The notes beneath the pieces were generated by a model. It saw only the letters and a program-made list of their open reading frames with translations. It had not been told where the DNA came from and did no database searches. The position numbers and the translations under genes were made by a program. Below are positions 43,796-55,331 of a stretch of 64,000 bases of DNA, in pieces. Location: the NCBI RefSeq assembly GCF_027580225.2, contig NC_073358.2, positions 25,012,501-25,076,500 of the forward strand. Reading direction: 5' to 3'. Every line of letters starts with the position of its first letter. The first letter of the stretch is position 1. This stretch comes from Misgurnus anguillicaudatus. Taxonomy: Eukaryota; Chordata; Actinopteri; Cypriniformes; Cobitidae.

Positions 43796-44777
43796 TAAGG
43801 GTGTCACCATTTCGGTTTGAAATCGAAATCGATCGAAATTAAGACTCAAACTTTGAATTAAAAAATGGAATCGTCGATGCTGCCACGCCCCCATGTCACG
43901 TCCTGTCTGCTTGTCAAGCGGAAAAATCACACGTGTTGAGTGCTGCTAGTCAACTTAACTTCGCTAGCTACAACCAGTTAAAAGATAGCATGGCAGATGT
44001 AGGAAACACCATGCGAGCTGCTTTTTACCCTTAAAAAACAGTACACGCCTCCCGCTTTCAGCTGAACTCAATCAGAGCATGGGCGCATGCACAGCAGAGC
44101 GGCTTGTGTGCCAGGACCGGTCGATTCTCTGAACTGAGATCTGTTTAAGTTTCACAACAACTTATTTCAGTTGCTTAAAGGCGGAGTCCACGATGTTTGA
44201 AAAACGCTTTGGAAAAGGAGACGGGCCGACTACCAAAACACACTTATAGCCAATCAGCAGTAAGGAGCGTGTCTACTAACCGACATCCTTGCCGGGTTGC
44301 ATATGAGTGGGGCGGGTCTATCAGCAGAAGGTCCAGATTCTATTGGGGTAGGGGTGTGTTTGTTTAGGTGATTTCAAATATCAACATTGGCTTTCAAACA
44401 TCATGGACTCTGCCTTTAAGAGGTATAAAACACAGCATTTAAACATGACTTATTGAGGTATAGTCTCACAATCTCGTTTGACGGTAATAAAAGCGTGTTT
44501 TTAAGGGGCAAAATACTGACAGGTGTTCATCTGACAGGCAGTTTCGTTTTATCAGGTATGTGCGTGTAACATATTTTCCATTGGCAGCACGACTAACATG
44601 GCAGGGCATCTCCGGGTTCAAGGTCAGATATTATATTTCATAAAAGTCTAGTCTAAAATGGCATAGCAATCTGTTTTTTCAAAAAAAAAATTACAAATTG
44701 AGAATCGAATATCGAATCGTGACCTTAATATCAAAAATTTAATTGAATCGAGGATTTGAAGAATCGTGACACCCCTA
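43796..44777. mobile_element. hAT element with GGGTGTCAC ends
   Basis: Left TAAGGGTGTCACCATTTCGG and right GAATCGTGACACCCCTA are imperfect inverted ends, with ATCGAAT/ATTCGAT-rich subterminal sequence. Flanks GTGGGTTT (43788-43795) and GTGAGTTG (44778-44785) match at 6 of 8 positions, consistent with an old hAT target duplication. A younger TTAA MITE (44175-44419) is inserted inside. Non-coding. Confidence 0.7.
44175..44419. mobile_element. TTAA MITE, AAGGCGGAGTCCACGATG family, copy 1
   Basis: Begins TTAAAGGCGGAGTCCACGAT and ends ATCATGGACTCTGCCTTTAA; arms continue GTTTGAAA / TTTCAAAC. The copy at 52913-53136 is nearly the same over most of its length. It is nested in the hAT element 43796-44777. 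Confidence 0.9.
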
Positions 44778-44785
44778 GTGAGTTG

Positions 44786-46954
44786 GCATTTCCATTTTTT
44801 ACTATAAGAATTAACACCTTTGACCTCATATAGCCTAAGATCGTCTTGCACTTCACGTTGATACCCTGTACCTTCGTCAAATGCAGAGAAACTTAAAAAA
44901 GCTTAGAAACCAACTTCTGTTCTGGACCAGCTATTCATTTAAAGCAATGCATTACACTGCATTTAACAAAAAGCCATAAACCCCCAATCTTATTTCTGGT
45001 TTGTTCTCCAAAGATGACAAAGCTGCTTCTTTCAGATGAAAATTGCAACGTTTTACAGCTGCTTTTGTTTAGGGCAAGATTTAAAGCTTTGCCATGAATA
45101 AATACAGTGAAGAAACAACTTTAACCAGCAAAATGTGTCTACACTTAACAATCATAAAGCTCAAGTTTAGGTTTTTGAGTGAATCTGAATAACGTTAACA
45201 CACTAAGCAATCTGCTATCATTTCAAGACAGCTTTATAACAGGAAGCTACATAATAGCTGTTGAGTGAATAAGGCTGCATGTTTCCAGTATTCTGTCTGT
45301 ATCTGTACTTACGCCCAGACTTCGAAATCCAGTTGGAGCTTGGCTATCTCACGACTGTCCTTAAGTTTCCCCTCCTTGGCGCATTTTAAGAGCTTTGCGA
45401 CATCGCAGCGCCTCGTACTGCTCATTGGCAGCATTACGATGACTTCTATCCTGTGCTTGCTGTTCTCTACAGAGGGCAAAGGAGTCGATTTGCTCTTTTT
45501 TAAATTGATTAGGAGAACACTATTTAAAGTACTAGCCTTATATGACAATGCTAAAAAATAAAGACTAAGCAGCAGGTCAAATTTAATTCACATCTGAATC
45601 TGTTATATTTTTATAGCATGTTTGTTCATTCTTATAAAACATGCATTTGTGAGACACAGTAGTTATGCACGTATCCTTAAAACCCAAAACAAAAACACGC
45701 TATGTACCGAATGTGCTTTCTGCTCTGAAGGGGCATCAGTGCTTTTCCTTTGCACAAAAGACATGGCACATATTTATTTTCTCCTAAGGGCTGTGGTTGT
45801 GCTTCCCGTAGACATCTTAGCTTGTGTCTCCTACATCTTTTAACCTGTAAAGATTACCTGAACAACACTATTATGACAACTCTCATGCCAAACTGCTAAA
45901 AGCATCGTCAAATTTTGGCATCTCTGCACCTTCTTCCCTATAAAGAGCCTCTTCTGGGCTGAGCCTGCGTTGTGCAAATAGCTATTACTTGCATAGAGGG
46001 TGATACCCTACAAATAAAGAAGAGAGAAACTCAAGCTGTAGGGTATGTGGAAACTATTGTCGGGCCAAACAAAAGACAAAAACCAGCATGGCTGGCAGGG
46101 GAAATTTGAGTCAGCAATCTGTTAGACTTTATGCACTGATAAGAGACGGGATTCAGCGGTTCTTATTGAGAAGAATACAGTAAACACAACAATCCAGCCA
46201 GAATAGGTCATTGAGAGACCCTCGCCTCGGGCTTAACATGACACTTAAATACTACTACAAGGGAGGAGAAAAGGCAATTCTGCACACATTACAAACTGCC
46301 TCTATTCTACGCTTGGATGCCGACTGTCAGAGGAGGTCTTTCACAATAAAAACGCGGACAATAGGGGAAGGCTAGTCCGTGGTGATTTGTTGCATTTTCA
46401 TTACAACTACTTTGTAGGCAGTAATCGCAGATCTAAATAGCTCTGACAGTAACTGTTTTCTAACCGTGAAATTCAAGCCATTGCCCCCTTACCCCCCTTC
46501 AACAAATGAGGCAGTGTTTTCTTCTTGAAAATCCTTGCATTGAAAGTCAAGGCACTATTCCTAAAACACTCACTTATCGAAATTAACTTGAGAGGAATGC
46601 TGTGACAACAAGCCGAATTGGCTTTCCCTTTTCTTGTCTTCGTGGCACCTGATTGTATTGTGGTCATTCGCAAGTTTTGTTGGCAATCCTTGTGTGGGAA
46701 TGAGACCTAATGGATTGGTTTGTAATATTATGAATAATCTACAGGTACCATGCCAATCCTAATGCAAACTACATTGCATACTGAAATTGTTTGCAATTAT
46801 ATTAAAGTCATCAAAAATTGAATAAATCAAAGACTTAGAAAATCAAAAAAATATTTATAGATTAAAGTGCACCTATTTCATTGCTAAAAAACTACGTTAT
46901 TTTGTGTATTTGGTGTAATACAATGTGTTTGCCTGGTTTATGGTAAAAAAACCT
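44786..46954. other. No confirmed gene; candidate exon and possible conserved block 45850-46700
   Basis: Non-repetitive DNA. 45313-45466 is a possible exon, listed separately. 45850-46700 has balanced composition (for example CCTATAAAGAGCCTCTTCTG) and no repeat signature; the minus ORF 46473-46673 shows no domain. Confidence 0.3.
45313..45466 (-). other. Candidate exon (unrecognised)
   Basis: On the minus strand a pyrimidine-rich TTTGCCCTCTGTAG precedes 45466 and GTAAGTAC follows 45313, good acceptor and donor sites for a 154-bp exon. One frame is open throughout and contains VMLPMSSTRRCDVAKLLKCA then EGKLKDSREIAKLQLDFEVW. A second frame gives NEQYEALRCRKALKMRQ before a stop. I recognise neither peptide, so coding status is unknown. 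Confidence 0.25.
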
Positions 46955-47164
46955 ACCCAGTCTCATGTAGATGCGTATAAATTGCATGAAGTGTGAAAAT
47001 CGTGCAACACCAAATTCCAATTTGGCGTGCATATGATACGCCAGTCCTTCCCATTCACTTAAAAGGTACATCTTTTTTTTCGTTTTATTTATTGGTTTCT
47101 CAATTTTTTGTTTTTTAAACCATTTTCACTTGGGTTTAGGGTTAGATTTGAGATTTGCTTAAAG

Positions 47165-48342
47165 CAGGGGTCTTCAACGTTTTTTGGGTCGGGGACCCCT
47201 TAGATGAGAGAGGCATGGAGCAAGGACCCCTGATAATAAATGTGTAAAACTGATATTTAAATAATCAGTAAGGTACGAGAGGCTGCCTTTTGTATTAGGC
47301 ACAACGCAAAGTGGAGAAAAGTACAACTGTTGACCAATCAGAATCAAGGACTGGAACTGTTTTATAAATAGAAACAAACCATATCGTCACACAGCCATAT
47401 TATATTAAGACAGTACATTGGCACTATTATGCTGTTGTAATAGATTTAGTTTTTATATGAATATAATAATAATAATAATAATATGAATATAATAATAATA
47501 ATATAATATTATTTTAAGGTATTTGCAGTGAAATAGATTTTCATTTTACTGTGAATTTACCTGAACCTGGGCTTTCAGTTTATAAAGATGACTGATCATG
47601 GTGAATGGCACAAAGACTGACTATTCTGGTGGGGATAGAGGTTGTGCTATTTTATAATTCAGAGGTTTGTTTCCTTTCTCGTGTATCATCATCATTGTCA
47701 TGAGTTTAAGTAACGCAGGTTTATTTTCTGCATAGCTTCATATCAGACTCGGGAGAAAACATGCATCGAGTCCGCGCGCATCTCTTGGGGCAATTTTTTG
47801 AGAGGGGGATTTCAACCTGACTATGAATCTTGCACAAAGCACCATCACGGTGCGTGTTTCATACATTTTTAAATGCGAGCGATAGTTTTGTCAAAGTTTA
47901 TAATGCAGATGCGGTGTGGTGTCATTTGCCTGTTGAATTAGCGCTTTAAATCTGAACCGCGTGAAACATCCGTCCAAGTTCAGAAATATAACTTAGATGA
48001 GACAATGTCGCACTGATTCTAAAATAACTTTCTGAAAGAAAGACACACATGCCTATAAGATTTACCTGTTTTATGATGCCTTTTCTGCTGCTACTGCTGC
48101 TTCCTGAGTGTACATTTTTAATCTTCAGATATTTAATTTTGGTCCGCTTGCTAAACTAAACGCGCGCATTCGCGGTCACGCACGTGCACAATTTAAAGGG
48201 GACATGTAACGTTTTTTTGTACATGTACGGTATTTTACGTTTTTAGCAAAAAATAGCTTGTGGTCAAACATCATTTGGCGGACCCCCTGCAGTTCCGTCA
48301 CGGACCCCCTGGGGGCCGCGGACCCCCGGTTGAAGACCCATG
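47165..48342. mobile_element. Non-autonomous hAT element with 8-bp target duplication
   Basis: Exact duplications GCTTAAAG at 47157-47164 and 48343-48350. Ends CAGGGGTCTTCAACG (left) and GGTTGAAGACCCATG (right), followed inward by G/C-rich GGGTCCGCGG-like sequence (inverted). No transposase domain. A (TAA/TGA)n microsatellite lies at 47462-47500. The target was the left end of the neighbouring TTAA foldback element. Confidence 0.88.
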
Positions 48343-48344
48343 GC

Positions 48345-49167
48345 TTAAAGGATTAGTCAATTTTCTTAAAGAAATCCAGATAATTTACACACCACCATGT
48401 CATTCAAAATGTTAATGTCTTTCTTTGTTTAGTCGAGAAGAAATTATGTTTTTTGTGGAAAACATTCCAGGATTTTTCTCATTTTAATGGACTTTAATGG
48501 ACCCCAACACGTAACAGTTTTAATGCAGTTTAAAATTGCAGTTTCAAAGGACTCTAAACGATCCCAAACGAGGCATAAGGGTCTTATCTAGGGAAACGAT
48601 TATCATTTTCGACAAGAAAAATAAAAAATATGCACTTTTAAACAACAACTTCACGCCAGCACGACCTCGCGCAATACGTCATCATGTCAAGAGGTCATTC
48701 GGTTGTATGTCGAATGATACTAATTAATGTCTTTGTGTCAGTTTATTGTTTAAAATGGTCCGCAAATGTGCGTTTCATATATGCAACAGGTGACCTTTCC
48801 ACGTCATTACGCAATTACGTCAATTACAAATTACGTCATTACGCTGGCGCGTAACAGGACCGGAGATAGATGAAAAGTTGTGTTTTAAAAGTGCATTTTT
48901 TTTCTTGTCAAAAATGACAATTGTTTAGCTAGATAAGACCCTTATACCTCATTTGGGATCATTTAGAGTTCTTTGAAACTGCAATTTTAAACTGCATTAA
49001 AACTGTTGGTGTCCATTAAAGTCCATTAAAATGAGAAAAATCCTGGAATGTTTTACTCAAAAACATAATTTCTTCTTGACTGAACAAAGAAAGACATCGA
49101 CATTTTGGATGACATGGTGGTGAGTAAATTATCAGATTTTTTTCAAGAAAATGGACTAATCCTTTAA
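48345..49167. mobile_element. TTAA foldback element with ~310-bp arms, copy 1
   Basis: TTAAAGGATTAGTC at the left and GACTAATCCTTTAA at the right. The arms (about 48349-48655 and 48860-49163) are inverted copies containing CACCACCATGTCAT, CATTCCAGGATTTTTCTCAT and GGACTTTAATGGACC. The middle ~200 bp has several ACGTCA steps. Non-coding. Before the hAT insertion its left TTAA was at 47159-47162. Second copy at 57131-58059. Confidence 0.88.
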
Positions 49168-49486
49168 GGAGGTTATTTATAGGTTTCTCCGTGTTTTTGT
49201 CTATTTTTAAGCCATGGTCGCTTGGAGTTGAGGTTAGAATTGGTGTTTGGGTTAGGATATCATTTTTATGTAACAAAAAGTTGTTCTAACCCTAAACCTA
49301 AGCAACAATAGCAAAAAATATCAAAAAAACTTGAGAAACCAATAAATAATAATAAAAAAAAAGATGTGCCGTTTAAGTGAATGGGAAGGAGTGGCATATC
49401 ATATGCACGGCAAATTGGAATTTGGCGCATGTATTGCACGATTTTCACACTTCGTGCTATTTATATGCAACTCCGTGAGACTGGGT

Positions 49487-51591
49487 TAAAAAACACATTA
49501 TTTTCCAAATAACGTACATTTTTGTAGTTCCAGATTTCAATCTATTCCTGAAACACACAGATTTGGTTCAAAACTCATGGATTCGAAAAGCGTTGTGTCC
49601 CTGATTGGCCAGCTAATCTTTACATTGTGATTGGCCTGAATACCTCTGACGTCAGCCGGAAATGTGACGCTCCTTACCATGATTGAAAGATTCGGTCACA
49701 ATGCAATGCTAACAGGAGATAACTTACAGGCTGTGAGTCCAAGCGGGAGACATTATAATAATGTCGGTCTTGTCTACATCACTAATCCCAGGATTTAAAC
49801 TGTTGCCTACAATCCATGTGTTTGTTGTAGTCCAAGAAAAGAGATTTACGTTGGAGACGATAACTCATGTCTTCGTTTACTACTATACCTTAAAAATTAA
49901 GGTACTTCACGATGCCAAGGAAAAGAAAAATGGTTCTTTAAAGAAGAGTCTTTTTTGTATTTTTGTAAGGAGAAAAGTGTGTGTCTGCTGAATATAATTC
50001 AGATTTGAGCAGTCTTGTATCAATGATGTGTCTTGTGGTCCTCACACGACGCTTTGAAGCAGAATGTGTGGTAGCAGATCTGGATCCCAACCCTCCTAAC
50101 ATGCTGATTAAATTTACGCTTAACACATGTCCTAATTCTCATCAATAAAACACATTATTTAAGGAGGTAAGATCTAATCTAGCACAGCAGGCTGATCTCA
50201 TTGGTTTTCTAAGGAGGTAGACTTTATTAGTCTAATGAATTGATCCATAATCATAGCCTATTGGTATGAGTATAACAACAACATACTGCTTGTGAGTTTT
50301 CAAGTGGTTAGACTGATTTGATGTGGGTCTGCTTCTTCACATACAGAATACAGATTTTTTTCCTTGTTTGTTTTCTGTGAATTTGTTTAATTCGGATATT
50401 TCTTCCTGGAATATGTCCTCATTAAGTATCTATGCAGGCAGCGATGTAAATTAGCCTTCTGTTGCGAAGATTGTTTCTTCACTTAATGGGTTATTTATTC
50501 AAGTTCATTTTTCTCTATTTTTTCATTCTTGCATTCATAGTCAATGTACTCCAGCCATAATTTCTACATTTCTTTTAAAAGGAAAAATCTATCTAATGTC
50601 GTACATTCCCCACAAAACATATAATTGCATAAATAAAATCAATTAAATTTAAATTTAAAGACATTTTTTTCTTTTTGTTTTAGTGTACTTTTCCACGGTC
50701 ATCTTGAATAGAATGCAATAACATGCATGAAACAACATAAAGATGAAACCTGGCATGCTTATGCAGCATGTGATGGTCACTATGGTGTGGCATTATTAAA
50801 AAAAAAAGAGTTCCTGTAGATAAAATCCTGGTGCTGACAATGCCAACATCATGGGATAGATTTCTTGGGAATGCACAAAAAAATAGATCTACCAAATGCA
50901 TAAATATAAAGCCTCTAAACAAGAGCATGATTTCATTGTCTCTCATTGTCCGCATTTTCTGTCAGATGAATCTTTACCATATCCATATTACTAATGTAAT
51001 CTCAGCGTCTCCACTACTTTGCATTTTGTTTTGAAGTTTCATCCATCTATCGCTTGCCTTATTTGAGGCACAACCATCAGAGGAGCACCGAGCTCCTGCT
51101 CTTCTGAATGTAGGGCTTCACTACAGAAGGGTCTAATTAATTTGAGTGGAGATGAGCTGACTGGCTCTGCTTGTGGGGTTTATTCCCTTTGTGGGTTTTT
51201 GTCAGGGTGGACACTCAGCTCTAAATCTCATTGCTATAATGTGCCTGAAGAGAAAGCAGCGCCTGGCCTGGTAATGAGGGATCAGAACTCCCCCTTGTTT
51301 GATCTTATCGCTTACACTTCTGTCTTGACTCTATTTGCCTTTCTTTTTTTAACCCTTGTAACCAAAAACCTGTACCATGGTAATGAGGTGGACACAAGGT
51401 GCTTGACGGAACTGTGTTTGTTGCCTCTGAATAATATGGTTACTGAACCCCTCAATCCCTTTCCGTATATCATTAATAATAAGTCAGAATGGAATGGACC
51501 CTGTTTTACATGTATTCATCTACCATAGCATAGTTTACCTCACTGTAGTTGTTTTTTTAACCTCTGTTATCACCTCTTAGCACCTCAGTCT
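49487..51591. other. No gene supported; possible conserved block 50820-51130
   Basis: Non-repetitive. The 128-residue ORF 51142-51528 has one hydrophobic stretch (SVLTLFAFLFLTLVT) but no family motif and no splice or codon support. 50820-51130 has the base composition of conserved non-coding DNA; this is only an impression. Confidence 0.3.
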
Positions 51592-51645
51592 TAAAGGGTT
51601 GGTTCACTCCCAAATAAAAATTGTATCTTAAATTGCTTATCCCTA
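51592..51645 (+). repeat. Fragment of an AGGGTTGGTTCAC-type repeat end
   Basis: TTAAAGGGTTGGTTCACTCC followed by CAAATAAAAATT resembles the left end of the AGGGATAGTTC family (41131, 32791); the partner end is absent. Confidence 0.55.
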
Positions 51646-52693
51646 AGTGGGGGAATAACTTACCCTTTATAGACGGTTTCATTGGAAGCGCCCACTATGC
51701 ACCTGACTCAAAGTTAACTTCCAGTCTGTGTTTGTTTATGGTTGTGCCTCAAATATTGGTCTGGCTAGTGGCTAAACTGACCTCTGAAAAAAAAATTGGT
51801 TCCCTAAATACGGTGAGCATGGATCACAACTGTGTGAAGAGAGGTTTGGCAGCCGGGCGAGATTTCAAGGATCTGTAGCTAACATTGTATACTTAAATTT
51901 GCACAGTAATGTTAGCTCAGTGTAGTTGTTGATATGCTTTAACTATGATTTGAACAAAGGGAATTTACTTTTTTATTTTGCTTGATATCAGAAATAATTT
52001 AATCTAGAGGGGACTCTGTTGTTATTGATTGTTTGCGAAAGTCTACCGGAAGTTTCTTTGGGCTGCAAAACGTGTTTATGTTGTTGCCGCTGAAACCTTC
52101 TAAAACAAAATAATTTCGAAACCCTCAGACGCCTTTCCACTGTACACAACATTTGGACACGACTGTCGGAATTCGCCCCCTAGTGGTACTTGTATTGCAG
52201 TTTCAGTTTAATCATAAATCCTTACAAACATGGGAGAGAAGAGGCTTCATTCTAATATTTACCATAGTAAATTCCAAGTAAATTAATTCAAATAAATAAT
52301 CTAATAAACAGCTATTTCTGGAGAGAACATATGGAGAGAATATCAAATAATAATGTTTACATATTTCATTAATAATGAATTACTTATCAGTAATCCCCTT
52401 TTTGTTTAAATGATTCAAATGTTACTGATAAAGTTAAACAAAAAGTATTAATAATTTTCACCTCGCACAGTGTTTTGATTGGAATACATTGTATTGCATG
52501 CTGTGTAGTCACACAAATCCAATTTTTTTAGCAGATCCAATGCTCAAAACGGATCCAAAAATGTTGCATCCGCAGATGGATAGTCACCTCACGCAGGCCC
52601 TTTGCGACTCTCCATAGGGAACCAATGACTTGTTTTTTGTGTACAGTGGAAAAGCGCTTTGTGATCGGTGCTTTTATCATAGCTCAACACATA
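51646..52693. other. No recognised feature
   Basis: Mostly AT-rich; the 85-residue ORF 51621-51878 has no domain. Confidence 0.3.
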
Positions 52694-52900
52694 CACTGTA
52701 AAAAATTTCTGTAGAAATTACAGTATTAATGGGTATTACTGGCAACTAGCTGCCAGTAACGTACCGTAGATTTTACATTTATGTTATTTACTGGCGACAG
52801 TTTGTTCAAAGTTAAATGAACATGAAACATTTTCAGTCTTTACCCTCTACAGTAAGTTACTGGCAACCAGCTGCATAATTACAGCAATTTTTTTACAGTG
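52694..52900. mobile_element. MITE with CACTGTAAAAAA ends
   Basis: CACTGTAAAAAATTTCTGTA at the left and AATTTTTTTACAGTG at the right are inverted. Both halves contain TTACTGGCAAC/AGCTGCC-type text. A TTAA MITE follows 12 bp later. Confidence 0.75.
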
Positions 52901-52912
52901 TATTATTTAAAC

Positions 52913-53136
52913 TTAAAGGCGGAGTCCACGATGTTTGAAAAACGCGTTGGAAAAGCAGACGGGCCGACTACCAAAACACACTTATAGCCAATCAAATCAA
53001 ATCAAATGCCGGTTTGCGTATGTGTGGGGCGGGTCTATCAACAGAAGGTCCAGATTCTATTGGGGTAGGGGCGTGTTTGTTTAGGTGATTTCAAATATCA
53101 ACATTGGCTTTCAAACATCATGGACTCCGCCTTTAA
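52913..53136. mobile_element. TTAA MITE, AAGGCGGAGTCCACGATG family, copy 2
   Basis: TTAAAGGCGGAGTCCACGAT at the left and ATGGACTCCGCCTTTAA at the right. It matches 44175-44419 except for a shortened middle, where a TCAAA triplication (CAATCAAATCAAATCAAATG) replaces about 40 bp. Confidence 0.9.
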
Positions 53137-54340
53137 CTTTTTAATATCACAATATGTGCACATATTTACAATGTTTTCTACTAGCTACTGTACAATGACA
53201 AAAAGGCACTGGAAGGGTCTAAATAGATTTTTTACTTTCCTGAAGTAATGTTATATTAACAAATGAATAACGTTTAAAATTAGAGCATGAGAATTTTGAG
53301 CATTTTGTACTGTATTTTTTAATGGATCTAACAAAAGTAATGGATCTTAACATAAATGTTAAAAAAGATTAAATAAATAAGCTGATTATGCCCTAAAAAT
53401 TGATGCGTCACTGTTGTAATACTGCAATAGCTTAAAGGTTTACCATCTAGATCCATCCAGGTGATATGAGATAATGTTTCTTCTTACTGTTGTCATTGAA
53501 ACATATCGTAACTGTACCATAATTTATGAGCATTATATAACGTAGAATAGAATACAACAGGTTCCAGTTACACAGAATCAAGTATTATGGTACAAACAGC
53601 AAAAAATGTGATGTCCACGTATGTGGACACATCAGGTCTTAGGAGGTTAAACAAAAATGATATACAAATATTATACAAATATAAATTCCATTACATTTGA
53701 GATTCAGTTTGAACAGATAATGTGACAGATGAGCTGTTCTAAAATGCCAGTCTTAATGGACAGGTGTCCACTTAAAATCACAGACAAGGCTGACACTAAT
53801 GGATTGCTTTGTATGCAGCATCCAGAGAATGGCAACGGATTGGAAGAGCTTAAGTGTTGAAGCACCCTGCATGTGCAGGCTTTCTGCATAAAAGGAGTTT
53901 AATTTCTACAACTTGTGCATTTGACAGATTTAACCTTTTACTGACTGCCTGTCTCACGGCAATGAAAATTAACCCGCTTGTCATACAGGTAAAGCCAGAC
54001 GTATTACATGACTAAAGATCACACGGTGTTTTCTTTTTAACTACAGTTAACCCTCAAGGGTAAATGTGTAAATGTTTATTGTGCAGTTTTTATAGTACGA
54101 ACTTCCTTTTTCCTCAACCCCCTTTATTCTCTTTTTTTTTGTCTGCGGGGGTGGGGATCTATTATTCCTGTCAGAGAAGTGACAGTTCTGTGAGGTTCAT
54201 AATGTAAATGGTACTTTTTATTAACATCACCTGTGAATGTAGAGACATTTAGATGGGCTCAGTGTATAAGATTTAAAGAAAATTACTATTTCAAGAGCAA
54301 CCGGTGTGATATGTACCTATTATTTATTTAAGTTATATTT
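53137..54340. other. No recognised gene
   Basis: AT-rich. GATGTCCACGTATGTGGACA at 53611 is a short palindrome, perhaps a repeat end. ORF 53704-53889 has no motif. Confidence 0.3.
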
Positions 54341-55331
54341 GAAGAGTTTGGTTCCAAAACGCAATAAATCCATTTGGACTAATTCATGTAAAAATGTGTT
54401 TACTATACCAAGAAAGTGACAAGATAAAAAAACACTATTTTCTGTTACAAACTTTCACATAGCATATTTAGGTTATAATAACATAAAAAATTTAAATCCA
54501 TAATTTGATTTCCAAAGATTTATTATAAAACTGATTATTTTTCCACAAAATGCAATAAATCTTTGACAATATTTTTTTTAAATGCTATAAATCTATTGAA
54601 TCAATATATAAATGTGCATTCATCTTTGCCATGTTATATTCATTTAGTTGACTTGTGGTATACACTGAAACATTAAAGGCATTAATCAAAACACTTTGTC
54701 ATATTAAGAACACTGTCATTTCTGCTGTTATACATGGGACGTCGTCACTGAACTTTTTTGATAGCGATCAGCTGTAAAATGTTTTGGTCCTGCTCGATTT
54801 TCGTTGACTTCGCGTAAAATAATGAAAAGTTTTTCATAAGATCCCCATGGGGTCAACGTGTTAGCATGACAGAAGCTTGATGCTGTCGTGTGAGAACAAG
54901 CAACAGCCGGCATTTCCTTCGCCCGAGTGCCTCTCATGTAAATTGTAACATTTTGATGGCTTATGTTTCTTCCCCACCACAGAAAACCACCACAACATTT
55001 ATCAATGCCATCAAAAGTATTATTTTGTTTTTGTTTGTTTGTGGATCACGAAGTACAATGTAGATGAGGAAAACTAGGATTCTGTGTGTATTCCGTGCCA
55101 CCATTATTGTTTACAATTCGTTTAATGGTGTGCTGGGATTTGTTGAGCGGATTTATTGCATTCTGTAGAGAAGGAGGCGTTTATTAAAAAAGATAACAGA
55201 ATAAAACGGCAGATATTGGATTTTGCGTAGAATTAAGAATTTATCTTTTAATACTGACCTGATACAATACTGATTTTGTCGGTAACTATTTTTTTTAATG
55301 GCATTTATCGTGATTTGGAACCAAACTCTTC
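54341..55331. mobile_element. Inverted-repeat element with GAAGAGTTTGGTTCCAAA ends
   Basis: Left GAAGAGTTTGGTTCCAAAAC then GCAATAAATCCATT; right AATGGCATTTATCGTGATTT then GGAACCAAACTCTTC. The left subterminal region repeats a GCAATAAATC-like step three times (54361, 54551, 54582). Non-coding; the ORF 54728-54937 inside shows no transposase motif. No clear target duplication. Confidence 0.7.

Larger units (their letters stand above)
46955..49486. mobile_element. Inverted-repeat element of the CAGTCTCAC group, copy 4, with nested insertions
   Basis: Outer ends ACCCAGTCTCATGTAGATGC and right ...CAACTCCGTGAGACTGGGT (49486) are inverted. The arms extend ~125 bp through GTGTGAAAATCGTGCAA and CCAAATTCCAATTTGGCG and CCTTCCCATTCACTTAA. 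The core ACCATTTTCACTTGGGTTTA then GGGTTAGA lies at 47121-47146, and its inverted partner CTAACCCTAAACCTAAGCAA at about 49287. A TTAA foldback element and a hAT element have been inserted within it. Confidence 0.8.

Noticed and set aside
51142..51528. 128-residue ORF with a hydrophobic stretch, possible membrane protein
   Set aside because: No family motif, no splice or repeat context, and a frame this long is expected by chance in 64 kb.
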